From Billgrantia kenyensis (GTDB lineage Bacteria; Pseudomonadota; Gammaproteobacteria; Pseudomonadales; Halomonadaceae): a stretch of 54,897 nucleotides of DNA. Location: NCBI RefSeq assembly GCF_013697085.1, contig NZ_JACEFT010000026.1:1-54897 (forward strand), in the 5' to 3' direction. The translations under genes and the position numbers were made by a program. The notes below the pieces were generated by a model, which saw nothing but the letters and a program-made list of their open reading frames with translations, was not told where the DNA came from and did not search any database. Of this stretch, positions 27,801 through 36,780 are shown piece after piece (within the stretch, counting starts at the first letter, position 1; each line of letters begins with the position of its first letter).

Positions 27801-28301
27801 ATGCCCAGGACGGATAATAACAAGACACGTCGCCAGTTCTTTCGCTCCCTTGGCGGACACGGCCCGATCCAGCGGCCACCTTGGACCGACCGTGACTTCA
27901 CCGATCAATGCGTGCGCTGCGCGGCCTGTATCGAGGCCTGCCCCGAGCGGGTGCTGTTCCATGGCGGCGGAGGCTACCCTGAAATCCGCTTCGACCAGGA
28001 GGGCTGCACCCTTTGCCGCGCCTGCGTCGACGCCTGCGATGAAGACGTTTTCGATACCCGCCGCCCGGCCTTTGCCTGGCGAGCCCGTATCGAGAACCAC
28101 TGCTTGGCCCTGGCCGAGATTCACTGCCAGAGCTGTCAGGACGCCTGCGACTGGCAAGCCATCACCTTTTCCCCTCAACTGGGGCGCCCGCCCACGCCGC
28201 GGCTGAACCGCGAGGCCTGTACCGGCTGCGGTGCCTGCCAGGCCCAGTGCCCCAACCATGCCATCACAATGACAAGTGAGGAGATGGCCCATGCCGAATG
28301 A
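27801..28301 (+). CDS. napF: Ferredoxin-type protein NapF
   Basis: This 166-residue cytoplasmic protein begins with KTRRQFFRSLGG, the typical NapF start. Four [4Fe-4S] Cys sets follow: CVRCAACIEAC, CTLCRACVDAC, the loose CLALAEIHCQSCQDAC and CTGCGACQAQC. NapF helps load cofactors or clusters into cytoplasmic NapA. Its stop overlaps the napD start by 11 bases, so the two are translationally coupled. Confidence 0.93.
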   Translation: MPRTDNNKTRRQFFRSLGGHGPIQRPPWTDRDFTDQCVRCAACIEACPERVLFHGGGGYPEIRFDQEGCTLCRACVDACDEDVFDTRRPAFAWRARIENHCLALAEIHCQSCQDACDWQAITFSPQLGRPPTPRLNREACTGCGACQAQCPNHAITMTSEEMAHAE

Positions 28302-28602
28302 AGCCCTGCACATCGCCAGCCTGCTGGTGCATGCCCGGCCCGCGCAGCGCCAGGAAGTGGCGCAATGGCTGGCCGCCCAACCCGAGTGCGAGGTCAGCGC
28401 CGAAGATGCCTCCGGCAAGCTGGTGGTGGTGGTCGAGAGCCTGCGCGAGGTGCGCATTCTCGAGCTGATCGATGCACTGCAGCTGCGGCCGGGCGTGCTG
28501 GGGGCGGTGCTGGTATATCACCAGGTGCTTGACCCGGCCAGCGCCGACGAGCTCGCCGATTCCATTCAACCGCAAGCCACTGCAGAAGGGGTGCCGACAT
28601 GA
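28291..28602 (+). CDS. napD: NapA-specific chaperone NapD
   Basis: NapD binds the twin-arginine signal of NapA and holds back export until the molybdenum cofactor is loaded. The protein has 103 residues from [17 protein letters not shown], the canonical NapD start (IASLLVxxRP). The ATG at 28291 has GAGGAG about nine bases upstream; an in-frame ATG at 28276 lies inside that ribosome region. It overlaps napF upstream and napA downstream (ATGA). Confidence 0.92.
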   Translation: MPNEALHIASLLVHARPAQRQEVAQWLAAQPECEVSAEDASGKLVVVVESLREVRILELIDALQLRPGVLGAVLVYHQVLDPASADELADSIQPQATAEGVPT

Positions 28603-31103
28603 AGATGACGCGTCGCGAATTCGCCAAGGCCAACGCGGTGGCCGTGGCGGCGGCAACCGCCGGCATGGCGATACCCGCCGCTGCCAGCAATCTCATCACC
28701 AATGCCGAGCTGACACGGCTGAACTGGAACAAGGCGCCCTGCCGCTTCTGTGGGGTGGGCTGCAGCGTCATGGTGGGTACCCAGGGCAACCGCATCGTGG
28801 CCACCCACGGCGACATGCACTCGGAGGTCAACCGAGGGCTCAACTGCGTCAAGGGCTACTTCCTGTCCAAGATCCTCTATGGCGAGGACCGCCTGCAGCA
28901 GCCAATGCTGCGCAAGCGCAACGGCGTCTACGACAAACGCGGCGACTTCGAGCCGGTCTCCTGGGACGAGGCCCTCGACCTGATGGCCGACAAGTTCAAG
29001 ACCGCCATTCGCGACCATGGGCCCGAAAGCGTGGCGATGTTCGGCTCCGGCCAGTGGACCATCTGGGAGGGCTACGCCGCCAGCAAGCTGTTCAAGGCCG
29101 GGCTGCGCTCCAACAACATCGATCCCAATGCACGCCACTGCATGGCTTCGGCGGTGTTCGCCTTCATGCGCGCCTTCGGCTCCGACGAGCCGATGGGCGT
29201 CTACGATGACATCGAGCACGCCAACGCCTTCGTGCTGTGGGGCTCCAACATGGCGGAGATGCACCCGATCCTGTGGACCCGGGTCACCGACCGCCGGCTC
29301 TCCTATCCCGATACCCAGGTGGCGGTGCTCTCCACCTTCGAGCACCGCAGCTTCGACCTGGCCGACATCCCCATGGTGATGAAGCCCAACGCCGATGTGG
29401 TGATCCTCAACTACATCGCCAACCACATCATCCAGACCGACCGCGTCGACCGCGACTTCGTCGAGAATCACACCAACTTCGTGCGCGCGGTGGACGACAT
29501 CGGCTACGGCCTGCGCGACGAGCATCCGCTGCAGCAGGCCGCCGCCAACGCCGACGAGCCCAACCGCTGGTCGGAGATGAGCTTCGACGAGTTCGCCGAC
29601 CACGTCGCCGACTTCACCCTGGAGCGGGCGGCACGCGAGTCCGGGGTCTCCGAGAGCCGCCTGGAGCGGCTGGCCGAGCTCTACGCCGACCCCGACATCA
29701 AGGTCATGTCCTTCTGGACCATGGGGGTCAACCAGCACACCCGCGGCGTGTGGGTGAACAACCTGATCTACAACCTGCATCTTCTCACCGGCAAGATCTC
29801 CGAGCCCGGCAACAGTCCCTTCTCATTGACCGGCCAGCCTTCTGCCTGCGGCACGGCGCGCGAAGTGGGCACCTTCGCCCATCGCCTGCCGGCTGACCGG
29901 GTGGTCGCCAACCCCGAGCACCGTCGCGAGGCGGAGGAGATCTGGAAGCTGCCCGAGGGCACCGTTCCCGAGAAAGTGGGCTTTCACGCCGTGGAGCAGA
30001 GCCGCAAGCTCAAGGACGGCGAGATCAAGGTCTACTGGACCCAGGTCAACAACAACATGCAGGCCGGGCCCAACACCCAGCAGGAGATCCTGCCGGGCTG
30101 GCGCAACGAAGAGGCCTTCGTCATCGTCTCCGACATCTACCCCACGGCCTCGGCCCAGGCCGCCGACCTGATCCTGCCGGCGGCCTCCTGGGTCGAGAAG
30201 GAGGGCGCCTTCGGCAACTCCGAGCGGCGTACCCAGTTCTTCCACCAACTGGTCAATGCCCCGGGTGAGGCGCGCTCCGACCTGTGGCAGATGGTGGAGC
30301 TCGCCAAGCGCATCGATGTCGCCGACGTGTGGCCCAGCGAACTGCTCGACAGCGCCCCCGAGTACCGCGACAAGACGCTGTTCGAGCTGCTCTACGCCAA
30401 CGGCCAGGTCGACAGCTACCCGCTCTCGGACATGGAGGAGGGCTACGCCAATCAGGAGGCCGAGGCGTTCGGCTTCTATATCCAGAAGGGGTTGTTCGAG
30501 GAGTACGCCCGCTTCGGCCGCGGCAAGGGCAAGGACCTGGACTATTTCGATACCTATCACCAGAACCGCGGCAAGCGCTGGCCGGTGGTCGACGGCGAGG
30601 AAACCCTGTGGCGCTATCGCGAGGGCTACGACCCCTACGTGGAGGAGGGCAAGGGCGTGCAGTTCTACGCCAAGCCCGATGACCGCGCGCTGATCTTTGC
30701 CGTCCCCGACGAGCCACCCCCCGAGATCCCGGATGAGGAGTATCCCTACTGGCTCTCCACCGGGCGGGTGCTGGAGCACTGGCATACCGGCTCCATGACC
30801 CGTCGCGTACCGGAGCTGCATCGGGCGGTGCCGGCGGCGCTGCTCTACATGCATCCGGAGGATGCCCGCGAGGAGGGCATGCGGCGTGGCAGCGAAGTGA
30901 AGGTGGTCAGCCGTCGTGGCGAGGTGCGCCTGCGGGTCGAGACCCGCGGCCGGGTGCGTCCGCCGCGGGGCCTGGTCTACGTGCCCTTCTTCGATGCCAA
31001 CCGGCTGATCAACAACGTGGTGCTGGATACCACCGACCCGATCTCCAAGCAGACGGACTTCAAGAAGTGCGCGGTTCGTCTCGAACTGGTCAGCCTGGCC
31101 TGA
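28599..31103 (+). CDS. napA: Periplasmic nitrate reductase catalytic subunit
   Basis: NapA reduces nitrate to nitrite at a molybdenum bis-MGD centre in the periplasm. The N-terminus [20 protein letters not shown] is a twin-arginine signal cleaved after PAAA. A [4Fe-4S] site CRFCGVGC at residues 47-54 is completed by the Cys of GLNCVKGYF near 83. The Mo-ligating Cys is in [10 protein letters not shown] near 183. The length of 834 residues is normal. It overlaps napD and precedes napB. Confidence 0.97.
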   Translation: MKMTRREFAKANAVAVAAATAGMAIPAAASNLITNAELTRLNWNKAPCRFCGVGCSVMVGTQGNRIVATHGDMHSEVNRGLNCVKGYFLSKILYGEDRLQQPMLRKRNGVYDKRGDFEPVSWDEALDLMADKFKTAIRDHGPESVAMFGSGQWTIWEGYAASKLFKAGLRSNNIDPNARHCMASAVFAFMRAFGSDEPMGVYDDIEHANAFVLWGSNMAEMHPILWTRVTDRRLSYPDTQVAVLSTFEHRSFDLADIPMVMKPNADVVILNYIANHIIQTDRVDRDFVENHTNFVRAVDDIGYGLRDEHPLQQAAANADEPNRWSEMSFDEFADHVADFTLERAARESGVSESRLERLAELYADPDIKVMSFWTMGVNQHTRGVWVNNLIYNLHLLTGKISEPGNSPFSLTGQPSACGTAREVGTFAHRLPADRVVANPEHRREAEEIWKLPEGTVPEKVGFHAVEQSRKLKDGEIKVYWTQVNNNMQAGPNTQQEILPGWRNEEAFVIVSDIYPTASAQAADLILPAASWVEKEGAFGNSERRTQFFHQLVNAPGEARSDLWQMVELAKRIDVADVWPSELLDSAPEYRDKTLFELLYANGQVDSYPLSDMEEGYANQEAEAFGFYIQKGLFEEYARFGRGKGKDLDYFDTYHQNRGKRWPVVDGEETLWRYREGYDPYVEEGKGVQFYAKPDDRALIFAVPDEPPPEIPDEEYPYWLSTGRVLEHWHTGSMTRRVPELHRAVPAALLYMHPEDAREEGMRRGSEVKVVSRRGEVRLRVETRGRVRPPRGLVYVPFFDANRLINNVVLDTTDPISKQTDFKKCAVRLELVSLA

Positions 31104-31127
31104 GGCCGAGACAGAAGGAGAAATGCA

Positions 31128-31619
31128 ATGAAATGGCTCACTATGCTCAGTCTGTCGCTGGCGCTGGTCATTGCCGGCCTGGTGATCGCCGAAGAGCGCC
31201 GGGACGATTCGGCCCCGGACGGCCTGCGGCCGGGCGGCACCCTCAGCCAGTCACTCCCGGCACCGCCACTGGCCGGCGAGCCCCGGGACGCGGGGCGCGA
31301 GGTACTCAACTACCCCGAGCAGCCGCCGGTCATTCCCCACGGCATCCGCGACTATCAGGTCGATGCCCGAGCCAATCGCTGCCTGACCTGCCACAGCCGC
31401 GAGCACGCAGTTCAGGCCGGTGCGCCCATGGTCAGCATCAGCCACTTCCGCGACCGCCACCAGCAGGTGCTGGCGGCGGTGTCGCCCGACCGCTATTTCT
31501 GCACCCAGTGCCACGTGCCGCAGACCGATGCCAGTCCTATCGTCCCCAACACCTTCCTCAACGTCGATCAGGTGCTGGGAGAAATGCTTCAGGAGCAGCG
31601 TGAGGGAGGTGGCCAATGA
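31128..31619 (+). CDS. napB: Diheme cytochrome c subunit NapB
   Basis: This 163-residue periplasmic electron donor to NapA has a signal helix ([16 protein letters not shown]) and two CxxCH heme sites, CLTCH near residues 85-89 and CTQCH near 125-129. Family His ligands lie in [22 protein letters not shown] precedes the ATG. Its stop overlaps the napC start by four bases. Confidence 0.95.
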   Translation: MKWLTMLSLSLALVIAGLVIAEERRDDSAPDGLRPGGTLSQSLPAPPLAGEPRDAGREVLNYPEQPPVIPHGIRDYQVDARANRCLTCHSREHAVQAGAPMVSISHFRDRHQQVLAAVSPDRYFCTQCHVPQTDASPIVPNTFLNVDQVLGEMLQEQREGGGQ

Positions 31620-32284
31620 AGCGCTGGCTGACCACTTACTGGCGACTCCTGATGCGCCCCAGCATGCACTTCAGCCTGGGGTTCCTGACCCTTGGCGGCT
31701 TCATCGCCGGGATCTTCTTCTGGGGTGGCTTCAACACCGCGGTGGAGGCAACCAATACCCAACAGTTCTGCATCTCTTGCCACGAGATGGAGCGCAACCC
31801 CTATCGTGAAATGCAGGGCACGATCCACGACGTCAACCGCTCGGGGGTCGGCGCCCAGTGTGCCGACTGTCACGTGCCCCATGGCTGGACGCACAAGATG
31901 GCGCGCAAGATGGAAGCCTCCAAGGAAGTGTGGGGCTGGATCTTCGGCACCATTCGCACCGAAGAGCAGTTCGAGGACAAGCGGCGCGAGCTGGCGGAAA
32001 GGGAGTGGGCCAGGCTCGAGGCCAACGACTCGCTGGAGTGTCGCAACTGCCACGACTTCGAGTCCATGGACTTCACCCAGCAGAGCTCACGGGCCGCGCA
32101 AGCGCACTCCACCACCCTGGCCGATGGAGAGGCCACCTGCATCACATGCCACAAGGGCATCGCCCACGAGCTGCCCGACATGAGCGAGTTCTATCAGACG
32201 AGTGCCACGGGGTTGCCTGACATCGCGTCCTGGGTCGCGCACCTGGAACGTGATGCACCGGCTGCCGGGGCATCGCCCCATTGA
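31616..32284 (+). CDS. napC: Tetraheme cytochrome c quinol dehydrogenase NapC
   Basis: NapC oxidises quinol at the inner membrane and passes electrons to NapB. One N-terminal helix ([21 protein letters not shown]) anchors four CxxCH sites: CISCH, CADCH, CRNCH and CITCH. The 222-residue length fits the NapC/NirT family. With no napGH in the operon, NapC is presumably the only route from the quinone pool. Confidence 0.96.
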   Translation: MKRWLTTYWRLLMRPSMHFSLGFLTLGGFIAGIFFWGGFNTAVEATNTQQFCISCHEMERNPYREMQGTIHDVNRSGVGAQCADCHVPHGWTHKMARKMEASKEVWGWIFGTIRTEEQFEDKRRELAEREWARLEANDSLECRNCHDFESMDFTQQSSRAAQAHSTTLADGEATCITCHKGIAHELPDMSEFYQTSATGLPDIASWVAHLERDAPAAGASPH

Positions 32285-32317
32285 CCCTCGCGGCAGGCAA
32301 GGCCCGCGGTTTCGCAC

Positions 32318-33103
32318 TCAGCTGACCGTTTCGCGAATTTCGCGGGCCTTTCGTTGCAGCAGCGGCAAGTATTCCCGCATCAGGGTGTCGAGATCGACCC
32401 GGGCGGCATTGGTGCTGATGTTGATGGCGCCGAGCAGCTTGCCGTTGGCGTCGAAGGCCGGCACCGCCAGCGAGCGCAGCCCCGAGTCGAGTTCCTGGTC
32501 GGCGATGGCATAGCCCTGCTGGCGCACCTTGAGAATGCACTGTTTAAGCGTCGCCTTGTCGGTCACGGTCTTGTCGGTGTGGCGCTCCAGGGTGACCCGC
32601 TCCAGGAAGGCATCGAGTTCGGCGTCGGGCAGTTGAGCCAGCAGCGCTCGGCCCATGGAGGTGTGCGCCGCGGGCAGCCGGGTGCCCACCGAGAGGGTGA
32701 TGGCCATCAGCCGATGGGGAGCGGAGGAGCGTGCCACATAGGTAACGGCATCGCCGTCGAGCACGCCCAAGGACGAGGATTCGCCGCTTTCTGCGGTGAT
32801 GTCCTCCAGTACCTGCTGGATCACGCTACGATAGTTGTTGGCGGAGAGAAAGGCGTAGCCGAGCTGCAGTACCCGTGGGGCCAGCTCGAAGTAACGGCCC
32901 TGCTTCCTCACGTAACCCAGCGCGTGCAGCGTGAGCAGGAAGCGCCGGGCGCGGGCGCGGTTCATGTCGGTGCGTGCCGCCACTTCGCTGAGCGTCATGC
33001 GCGGGTTGGCCTCGTCGAAGGCCAGAATGACCTCGAGGCCGCTGGCCAGGGCGGTCACGAAGTCGCGGTCGTCTGGGCTGAGAACCTCTTCCTCTGGTGT
33101 CAT
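32318..33103 (-). CDS. pcaR: IclR-family regulator of protocatechuate catabolism, PcaR-like
   Basis: This 261-residue regulator has an N-terminal winged helix (SGLEVILAFDEANPRMTLSEVAARTDMNRARARRFL) and a C-terminal IclR effector domain with GTRLPAAHTSMGRALLAQL and ADQELDSGLRSLAVP. PcaR, PcaU and PobR are close relatives that sense beta-ketoadipate or aromatic acids. It is divergent from pcaB; the shared gap contains the palindrome GTTCGAATCACGAAC, nearly the PcaR site known from Pseudomonas. Sites of the same form lie at three other promoters here, which identifies the regulon. Confidence 0.9.
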   Translation of the reverse strand: MTPEEEVLSPDDRDFVTALASGLEVILAFDEANPRMTLSEVAARTDMNRARARRFLLTLHALGYVRKQGRYFELAPRVLQLGYAFLSANNYRSVIQQVLEDITAESGESSSLGVLDGDAVTYVARSSAPHRLMAITLSVGTRLPAAHTSMGRALLAQLPDAELDAFLERVTLERHTDKTVTDKATLKQCILKVRQQGYAIADQELDSGLRSLAVPAFDANGKLLGAINISTNAARVDLDTLMREYLPLLQRKAREIRETVS

Positions 33104-33155
33104 TGTCGTTCCGTTATCGTGAGTTGCTCCCGGGTCGCACCCAATCTAGCATAGT

Positions 33156-33189
33156 GTTCGAATCACGAACACTTGTTCGACTATAGGCT
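33156..33189. promoter_or_regulatory. PcaR operator 1 between pcaR and pcaB
   Basis: A perfect palindrome GTTCG-AATCA-CGAAC (33156-33170) is followed four bases later by a second GTTCG half-site (33175-33179) with a degenerate partner. The palindrome is close to the Pseudomonas PcaR target GTTCG-ATAAT-CGCAC. It likely controls both divergent genes. Confidence 0.8.
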
Positions 33190-33258
33190 GAGCGATTGGC
33201 AAGGCCAAGCCGTGAGTCCGCGCCCTTATTACCGGAAACATGTTACCGGAGGCATGAT

Positions 33259-34647
33259 ATGTCCGACGCCCTGTTTCAGCATCCCTTCATGAGCCAAGCC
33301 GCGCTGAATGAGTGCAATGCCCAGGCCATGGTGTCAGGCATGCTGGCCTTCGAGCTGGCCCTGGCCGAGGTGCAGGAGGTGCGTGGCCTTCTGCCCGAAG
33401 GTGTGGCGGCGCAGATGCGTCAGGCACTCGAAGGGCACGCCTTCGATACCACGGCCATTGGCGCCGGCGTGGCCAGCGGCGGCAACGCGGCGATCCCCTT
33501 CGTCAAGCAGGCGCGCGCCGCACTGCCCGCCGAGCTGCGGCGCCATTTCCATCTGGGCGCCACCAGCCAGGACGTGGTCGACTCGGCGCTGATGCTGATG
33601 TTAAAGCCGCGCTTGGCGGCGCTGGATGCGCTGCTGCGGCGCTGTCGCAACGTCGCGCTCGCTCTGATGAAGGCTCACGAGACCACGGTGATGGTAGGGC
33701 GCACCCTGATGCAGCAGGCGCTGCCGGTCACCTTTGGCGTCAAGGTGGCGCACTGGGGCATCGGCCTGGAGCAGGCGCGCCGTCGTCTTGTCACCCTCGA
33801 GCTGCCGGTGCAGTTCGGTGGTGCGGTGGCCGTTCACTCTGGTTTGGACGGGCCGGGCTTGGATGGACCGGGCTTGGACGGGCAGGGATCGGATGAAACC
33901 GATCCGAGCGGGCTGGGCTTGGAACTGATGGATGCCCTGGCGCAGCGCCTCGAGCTGAGCGCCCCGGCACTGCCCTGGCATACCGACCGCCAGCCGATCC
34001 ATGCGCTGGCCACCGCGCTGGACGCCGCGGCTGGTGCCGCCGAAAAGCTGGCGCTCGACGTCGCGCTGCTGACCCAGACCGAGGTGGGCGAGGTGAGCGA
34101 GCCCGGCGGCGAGGGCATGGGCGAGTCCTCTTCCATGCCGCACAAGCGCAACCCGGTGCGCTGTGCACTGATTCGAGGCGCGGCGCGGCAGGTTCACGGC
34201 CATGTCTCGGTGATCCTCAACGCCCAGGCCCAGCCGCTGGAGCGCGGCCTGGGCGAGTGGCACGCCGAGTGGACGCCGCTGCTCGACAGCGCGCTGCTGG
34301 TGGAGGGGGCGCTGGAGCAGGCCGCCGTGCTGCTCGAAGGCCTCGAGGTGCACCCCGAGGCCATGCGCCGCAACCTGGCGGCGACCGGTGGCAGCATCAT
34401 GGCCGAGCCGGTATCGCGCTTGCTGGCGCCCACGCTTGGGCAGGATGCGGCCAAGCGCATCAGCGCCGAGGCCGCCGAAACGGCCCGTCTGCAGGGCGTG
34501 GCCTATGCCGATGCGCTGCAGGCTCACCCTGAGTTGCAAGGGCAGGTGAGCCCGGAGGCGCTGCGTCAGGCCACCGATCCTTCTTTATACCTTGGTAGTA
34601 GCCAAGCCCAGGTGCGCCGTGCTGCTGTCTGGCTCCAGCGCGAATAA
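33259..34647 (+). CDS. pcaB: 3-carboxy-cis,cis-muconate cycloisomerase
   Basis: PcaB converts 3-carboxymuconate to 4-carboxymuconolactone in the protocatechuate pathway. It belongs to the fumarase/aspartase fold, with the signature GESSSMPHKRNPVRC near residue 288-302. The start at 33259 has GGAGG six bases upstream; an in-frame start at 33196 lacks a ribosome site. The 462-residue chain contains a three-unit tandem repeat GLDGP-GLDGP-GLDGQ near residues 195-209, absent from usual family members. It follows the PcaR operator and ends at a strong terminator, so it is transcribed apart from the next gene. Confidence 0.93.
   Translation: MSDALFQHPFMSQAALNECNAQAMVSGMLAFELALAEVQEVRGLLPEGVAAQMRQALEGHAFDTTAIGAGVASGGNAAIPFVKQARAALPAELRRHFHLGATSQDVVDSALMLMLKPRLAALDALLRRCRNVALALMKAHETTVMVGRTLMQQALPVTFGVKVAHWGIGLEQARRRLVTLELPVQFGGAVAVHSGLDGPGLDGPGLDGQGSDETDPSGLGLELMDALAQRLELSAPALPWHTDRQPIHALATALDAAAGAAEKLALDVALLTQTEVGEVSEPGGEGMGESSSMPHKRNPVRCALIRGAARQVHGHVSVILNAQAQPLERGLGEWHAEWTPLLDSALLVEGALEQAAVLLEGLEVHPEAMRRNLAATGGSIMAEPVSRLLAPTLGQDAAKRISAEAAETARLQGVAYADALQAHPELQGQVSPEALRQATDPSLYLGSSQAQVRRAAVWLQRE
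33841..33885 (+). repeat. Three 15 bp tandem repeats inside pcaB
   Basis: Three consecutive 15-base units (GGTTTGGACGGGCCG and two near copies starting GGCTTGGA) encode GLDGP, GLDGP and GLDGQ. They lie in frame in a surface loop region of PcaB. Confidence 0.85.
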
Positions 34648-34683
34648 TGTGCTGAAAACTCATCGATTGATGACACCCGACGA

Positions 34684-34713
34684 GGGGAGGCCTGGCCTCC
34701 CCTTTGTTTTTTT
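34684..34713 (+). terminator. Intrinsic terminator after pcaB
   Basis: The stem GGGGAGG / CCTCCCC with a five-base loop is followed by TTTGTTTTTTT. It separates pcaB from the BKACE gene, which has its own operator. Confidence 0.88.
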
Positions 34714-34756
34714 GCACGCTTGCCGATTTGACCGCAGAGAGACAGGGCGCTAGATT

Positions 34757-34790
34757 GTTCGTATTGCAAAATTAAGTTCGTCATGCGAAC
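34757..34790. promoter_or_regulatory. PcaR operator 2 before the BKACE gene
   Basis: A tandem double site: GTTCG-N5-CAAAA, four bases, then the perfect palindrome GTTCG-TCATG-CGAAC (34776-34790). The spacing of 19 bases between GTTCG starts is the same as at 33156 and 35888. Confidence 0.8.
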
Positions 34791-34859
34791 TTTTTGGAAA
34801 TCTTCTCAGACATTGATCCGTCAACGTCTGGCTGCGCCCCGGCTCCTCGAGAGGTCATC

Positions 34860-35690
34860 ATGTCTAATCCCTGCATCATCTGCGTTGCCATTACCGGCAG
34901 CTTGCCGCGCAAGGAAAACAACCCCGCTGTTCCCATTACTGTCGAGGAGCAGGTCGAGAGTACCCAGGCCGCCTTCGAGGCCGGGGCGACGATCGCTCAC
35001 TGCCATGTGCGCAACGACGACCAGACGCCGAGCTCGGACCCCGAGAAGTTCGCTCGCCTGATGGAAGGCCTGAAAAAGCACTGCCCGGGCATGATCATTC
35101 AGCTCTCCACCGGCGGCCGCTCCGGCGCCGGCGAGGAGCGCGGCGGCATGCTGTCGCTCAAGCCGGACATGGCCAGCCTCTCGGTGGGCTCCAACAACTT
35201 TCCCAACCGCGTCTACGAGAACCCGCCGCAGCTGGTGGAGTGGCTTGCCGAGGAGATGCTCAAGTACGCCGTGAAGCCAGAGATCGAAGCTTTTGACCTG
35301 TCGCATATTCACCAAGCGGTGCAGCTTTCCAGGCAGGGCAGGCTCAAGGCGCCCCTTTACGTCCAGTTCGTGATGGGGGTCAAGAATGCCATGCCGGCGG
35401 ACAAGCCGACCTTCGACTTCTACATCGAGACCCTGCAGCGACTGGCTCCGGATGCCCAGTGGTGCGGTGCCGGCGTCGGTTCCAACCAGCTTTTGCTGAA
35501 TGAGTGGTCGATCGCCGCGGGCGGTCACACCCGTACCGGCCTGGAAGACAATGTGCGGCTCGACCGCGATACCCTGGCGCCCTCCAATGCCGCCCTTGTC
35601 GAGCGTGCCGCCGCACTGTGCGAGAAGTACGAGCGCCCGGTGGCGACGTGGCAGCAAGCCCGCGAGATCCTCGGTCTGGCCTCTGACTGA
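34860..35690 (+). CDS. Beta-keto acid cleavage enzyme (BKACE, DUF849)
   Basis: BKACE enzymes condense a beta-keto acid with acetyl-CoA and release acetoacetate plus a new acyl-CoA. The 276-residue TIM barrel shows the zinc motif AHCHVRNDD (His-x-His near residues 47-49), STGGRSG, and the later ASLSVGSNNFP and GVGSNQLLLNEWSI stretches. The start is the ATG at 34860; an in-frame ATG at 34794 lacks a ribosome site and lies close to the operator. Its own PcaR-type operator and position between pcaB and pcaIJ suggest the substrate is beta-ketoadipate, which would yield succinyl-CoA and acetoacetate. That substrate is an inference. Confidence 0.85.
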   Translation: MSNPCIICVAITGSLPRKENNPAVPITVEEQVESTQAAFEAGATIAHCHVRNDDQTPSSDPEKFARLMEGLKKHCPGMIIQLSTGGRSGAGEERGGMLSLKPDMASLSVGSNNFPNRVYENPPQLVEWLAEEMLKYAVKPEIEAFDLSHIHQAVQLSRQGRLKAPLYVQFVMGVKNAMPADKPTFDFYIETLQRLAPDAQWCGAGVGSNQLLLNEWSIAAGGHTRTGLEDNVRLDRDTLAPSNAALVERAAALCEKYERPVATWQQAREILGLASD

Positions 35691-35887
35691 AACCAGCGGT
35701 GTAGGTGTCTTGGTTATACCTTGGTAGTGGTTCGGGCTGAAGGGTGTTGCGCCCAGTCTCGCGCTTTTCTCAATTATTGTTCGATATATCAATCTATTAA
35801 AAGTATCGGTTAGCCGCGGGCTTGGCTGCCTGAGGTGTTGTTTCAACCACCTTGAATTTGACGGCGGGAATACTGCGGGGGTAGCTT

Positions 35888-35921
35888 GTTCGCATCACAA
35901 AACAAAGTTCGTTATTCGAAC
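35888..35921. promoter_or_regulatory. PcaR operator 3 before pcaI
   Basis: GTTCG-N5-CAAAA, four bases, then GTTCG-TTATT-CGAAC (35907-35921). It has the same tandem plan as operator 2, and its 15-base palindrome is identical to the one before the ABC importer at 50095. It ends 28 bases before the pcaI start. Confidence 0.82.
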
Positions 35922-35949
35922 TTCAGCGAGAGCGCCCAGGAGACATATC

Positions 35950-36780
35950 ATGGCCGAGTTCCTGAGCCTGCATGACGCGGTGGCCCGCTACGTCGAAGAC
36001 GGTGCCACCGTGGCCATGGAGGGCTTCACCCACCTGATTCCTTTCGCCGCCGGTCACGAAGTGATCCGCCAGAAGAAGCGTGACCTGACCCTGATCCGCA
36101 TGACGCCGGACCTGGTCTACGACCAGATGATCGGCGCCGGCTGTGCCAGGAAGGTGATCTTCTCCTGGGGCGGCAACCCCGGCGTGGGTTCGCTGCACCG
36201 CCTGCGCGATGCGGTCGAGAAGGGCTGGCCGCACAAGGTCGAGATCCTCGAGCACAGTCACGCCGCCATGGCCTGCGCCTTCGAGGCCGGCGCCGCCGGG
36301 CTGCCGCTGGCCGTGCTGCGCGGCTACGTGGGCAGCGAGCTGCCCAGCGTCAACGACCAGATCAAGTTCATCGAGTGCCCCTTCACCGGCGAGCGCCTGG
36401 CCGCGGTGCCCTCGGTGCGTCCGGACGTCTCCATCGTGCATGCGCAGAAGGCCGACCGCGCCGGCAACGTGCTGGTGGAGGGCATCGTCGGGGTGCAGAA
36501 AGAAGCCGTGCTGGCAGCGAAGCACAGCATCGTCACCGTCGAGGAGATCGTCGACGACCTGCGCACCCAGGCCGACTATCACCCCAACGCCTGCATCATC
36601 CCGGGCTGGGCCATCAGCGCCATCGCCGTGGCCGAGAAGGGCTCGCTGCCCTCCTATGCCCACGGCTACTACCCGCGCAACAACGCCTTCTACAAGGAGT
36701 GGGACGGCATCGCCCGCGACCGCGACACCTTCACCCGGTGGATCGAAGAGAACGTCATGAATGCAGGGGGGAACGCCTGA
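35950..36780 (+). CDS. pcaI: 3-oxoadipate CoA-transferase subunit A
   Basis: PcaI and PcaJ move CoA from succinyl-CoA to beta-ketoadipate. The 276-residue class I CoA-transferase alpha subunit has a GFTHLIPFAAGHEVIRQ start and the GxGxGG-like loop KVIFSWGGNPGVGS; these long alpha subunits resemble the GctA/CatI type. AGGAG lies eight bases before the ATG. The stop overlaps the pcaJ start by one base (TGATG). The gene heads the pcaIJF-DC operon under operator 3. Confidence 0.9.
   Translation: MAEFLSLHDAVARYVEDGATVAMEGFTHLIPFAAGHEVIRQKKRDLTLIRMTPDLVYDQMIGAGCARKVIFSWGGNPGVGSLHRLRDAVEKGWPHKVEILEHSHAAMACAFEAGAAGLPLAVLRGYVGSELPSVNDQIKFIECPFTGERLAAVPSVRPDVSIVHAQKADRAGNVLVEGIVGVQKEAVLAAKHSIVTVEEIVDDLRTQADYHPNACIIPGWAISAIAVAEKGSLPSYAHGYYPRNNAFYKEWDGIARDRDTFTRWIEENVMNAGGNA

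Noticed and set aside
34585..35726. A repeated 15-mer TTATACCTTGGTAGT near the pcaB end and in the leader before pcaI
   Set aside because: Flanks do not align, and one 15-base match among all pairs in 55 kb is about what chance allows.
36375..36779. Long N-terminal extension of pcaJ through pcaI
   Set aside because: It would overlap pcaI in another frame. The TGATG junction at 36778 gives the normal PcaJ start.
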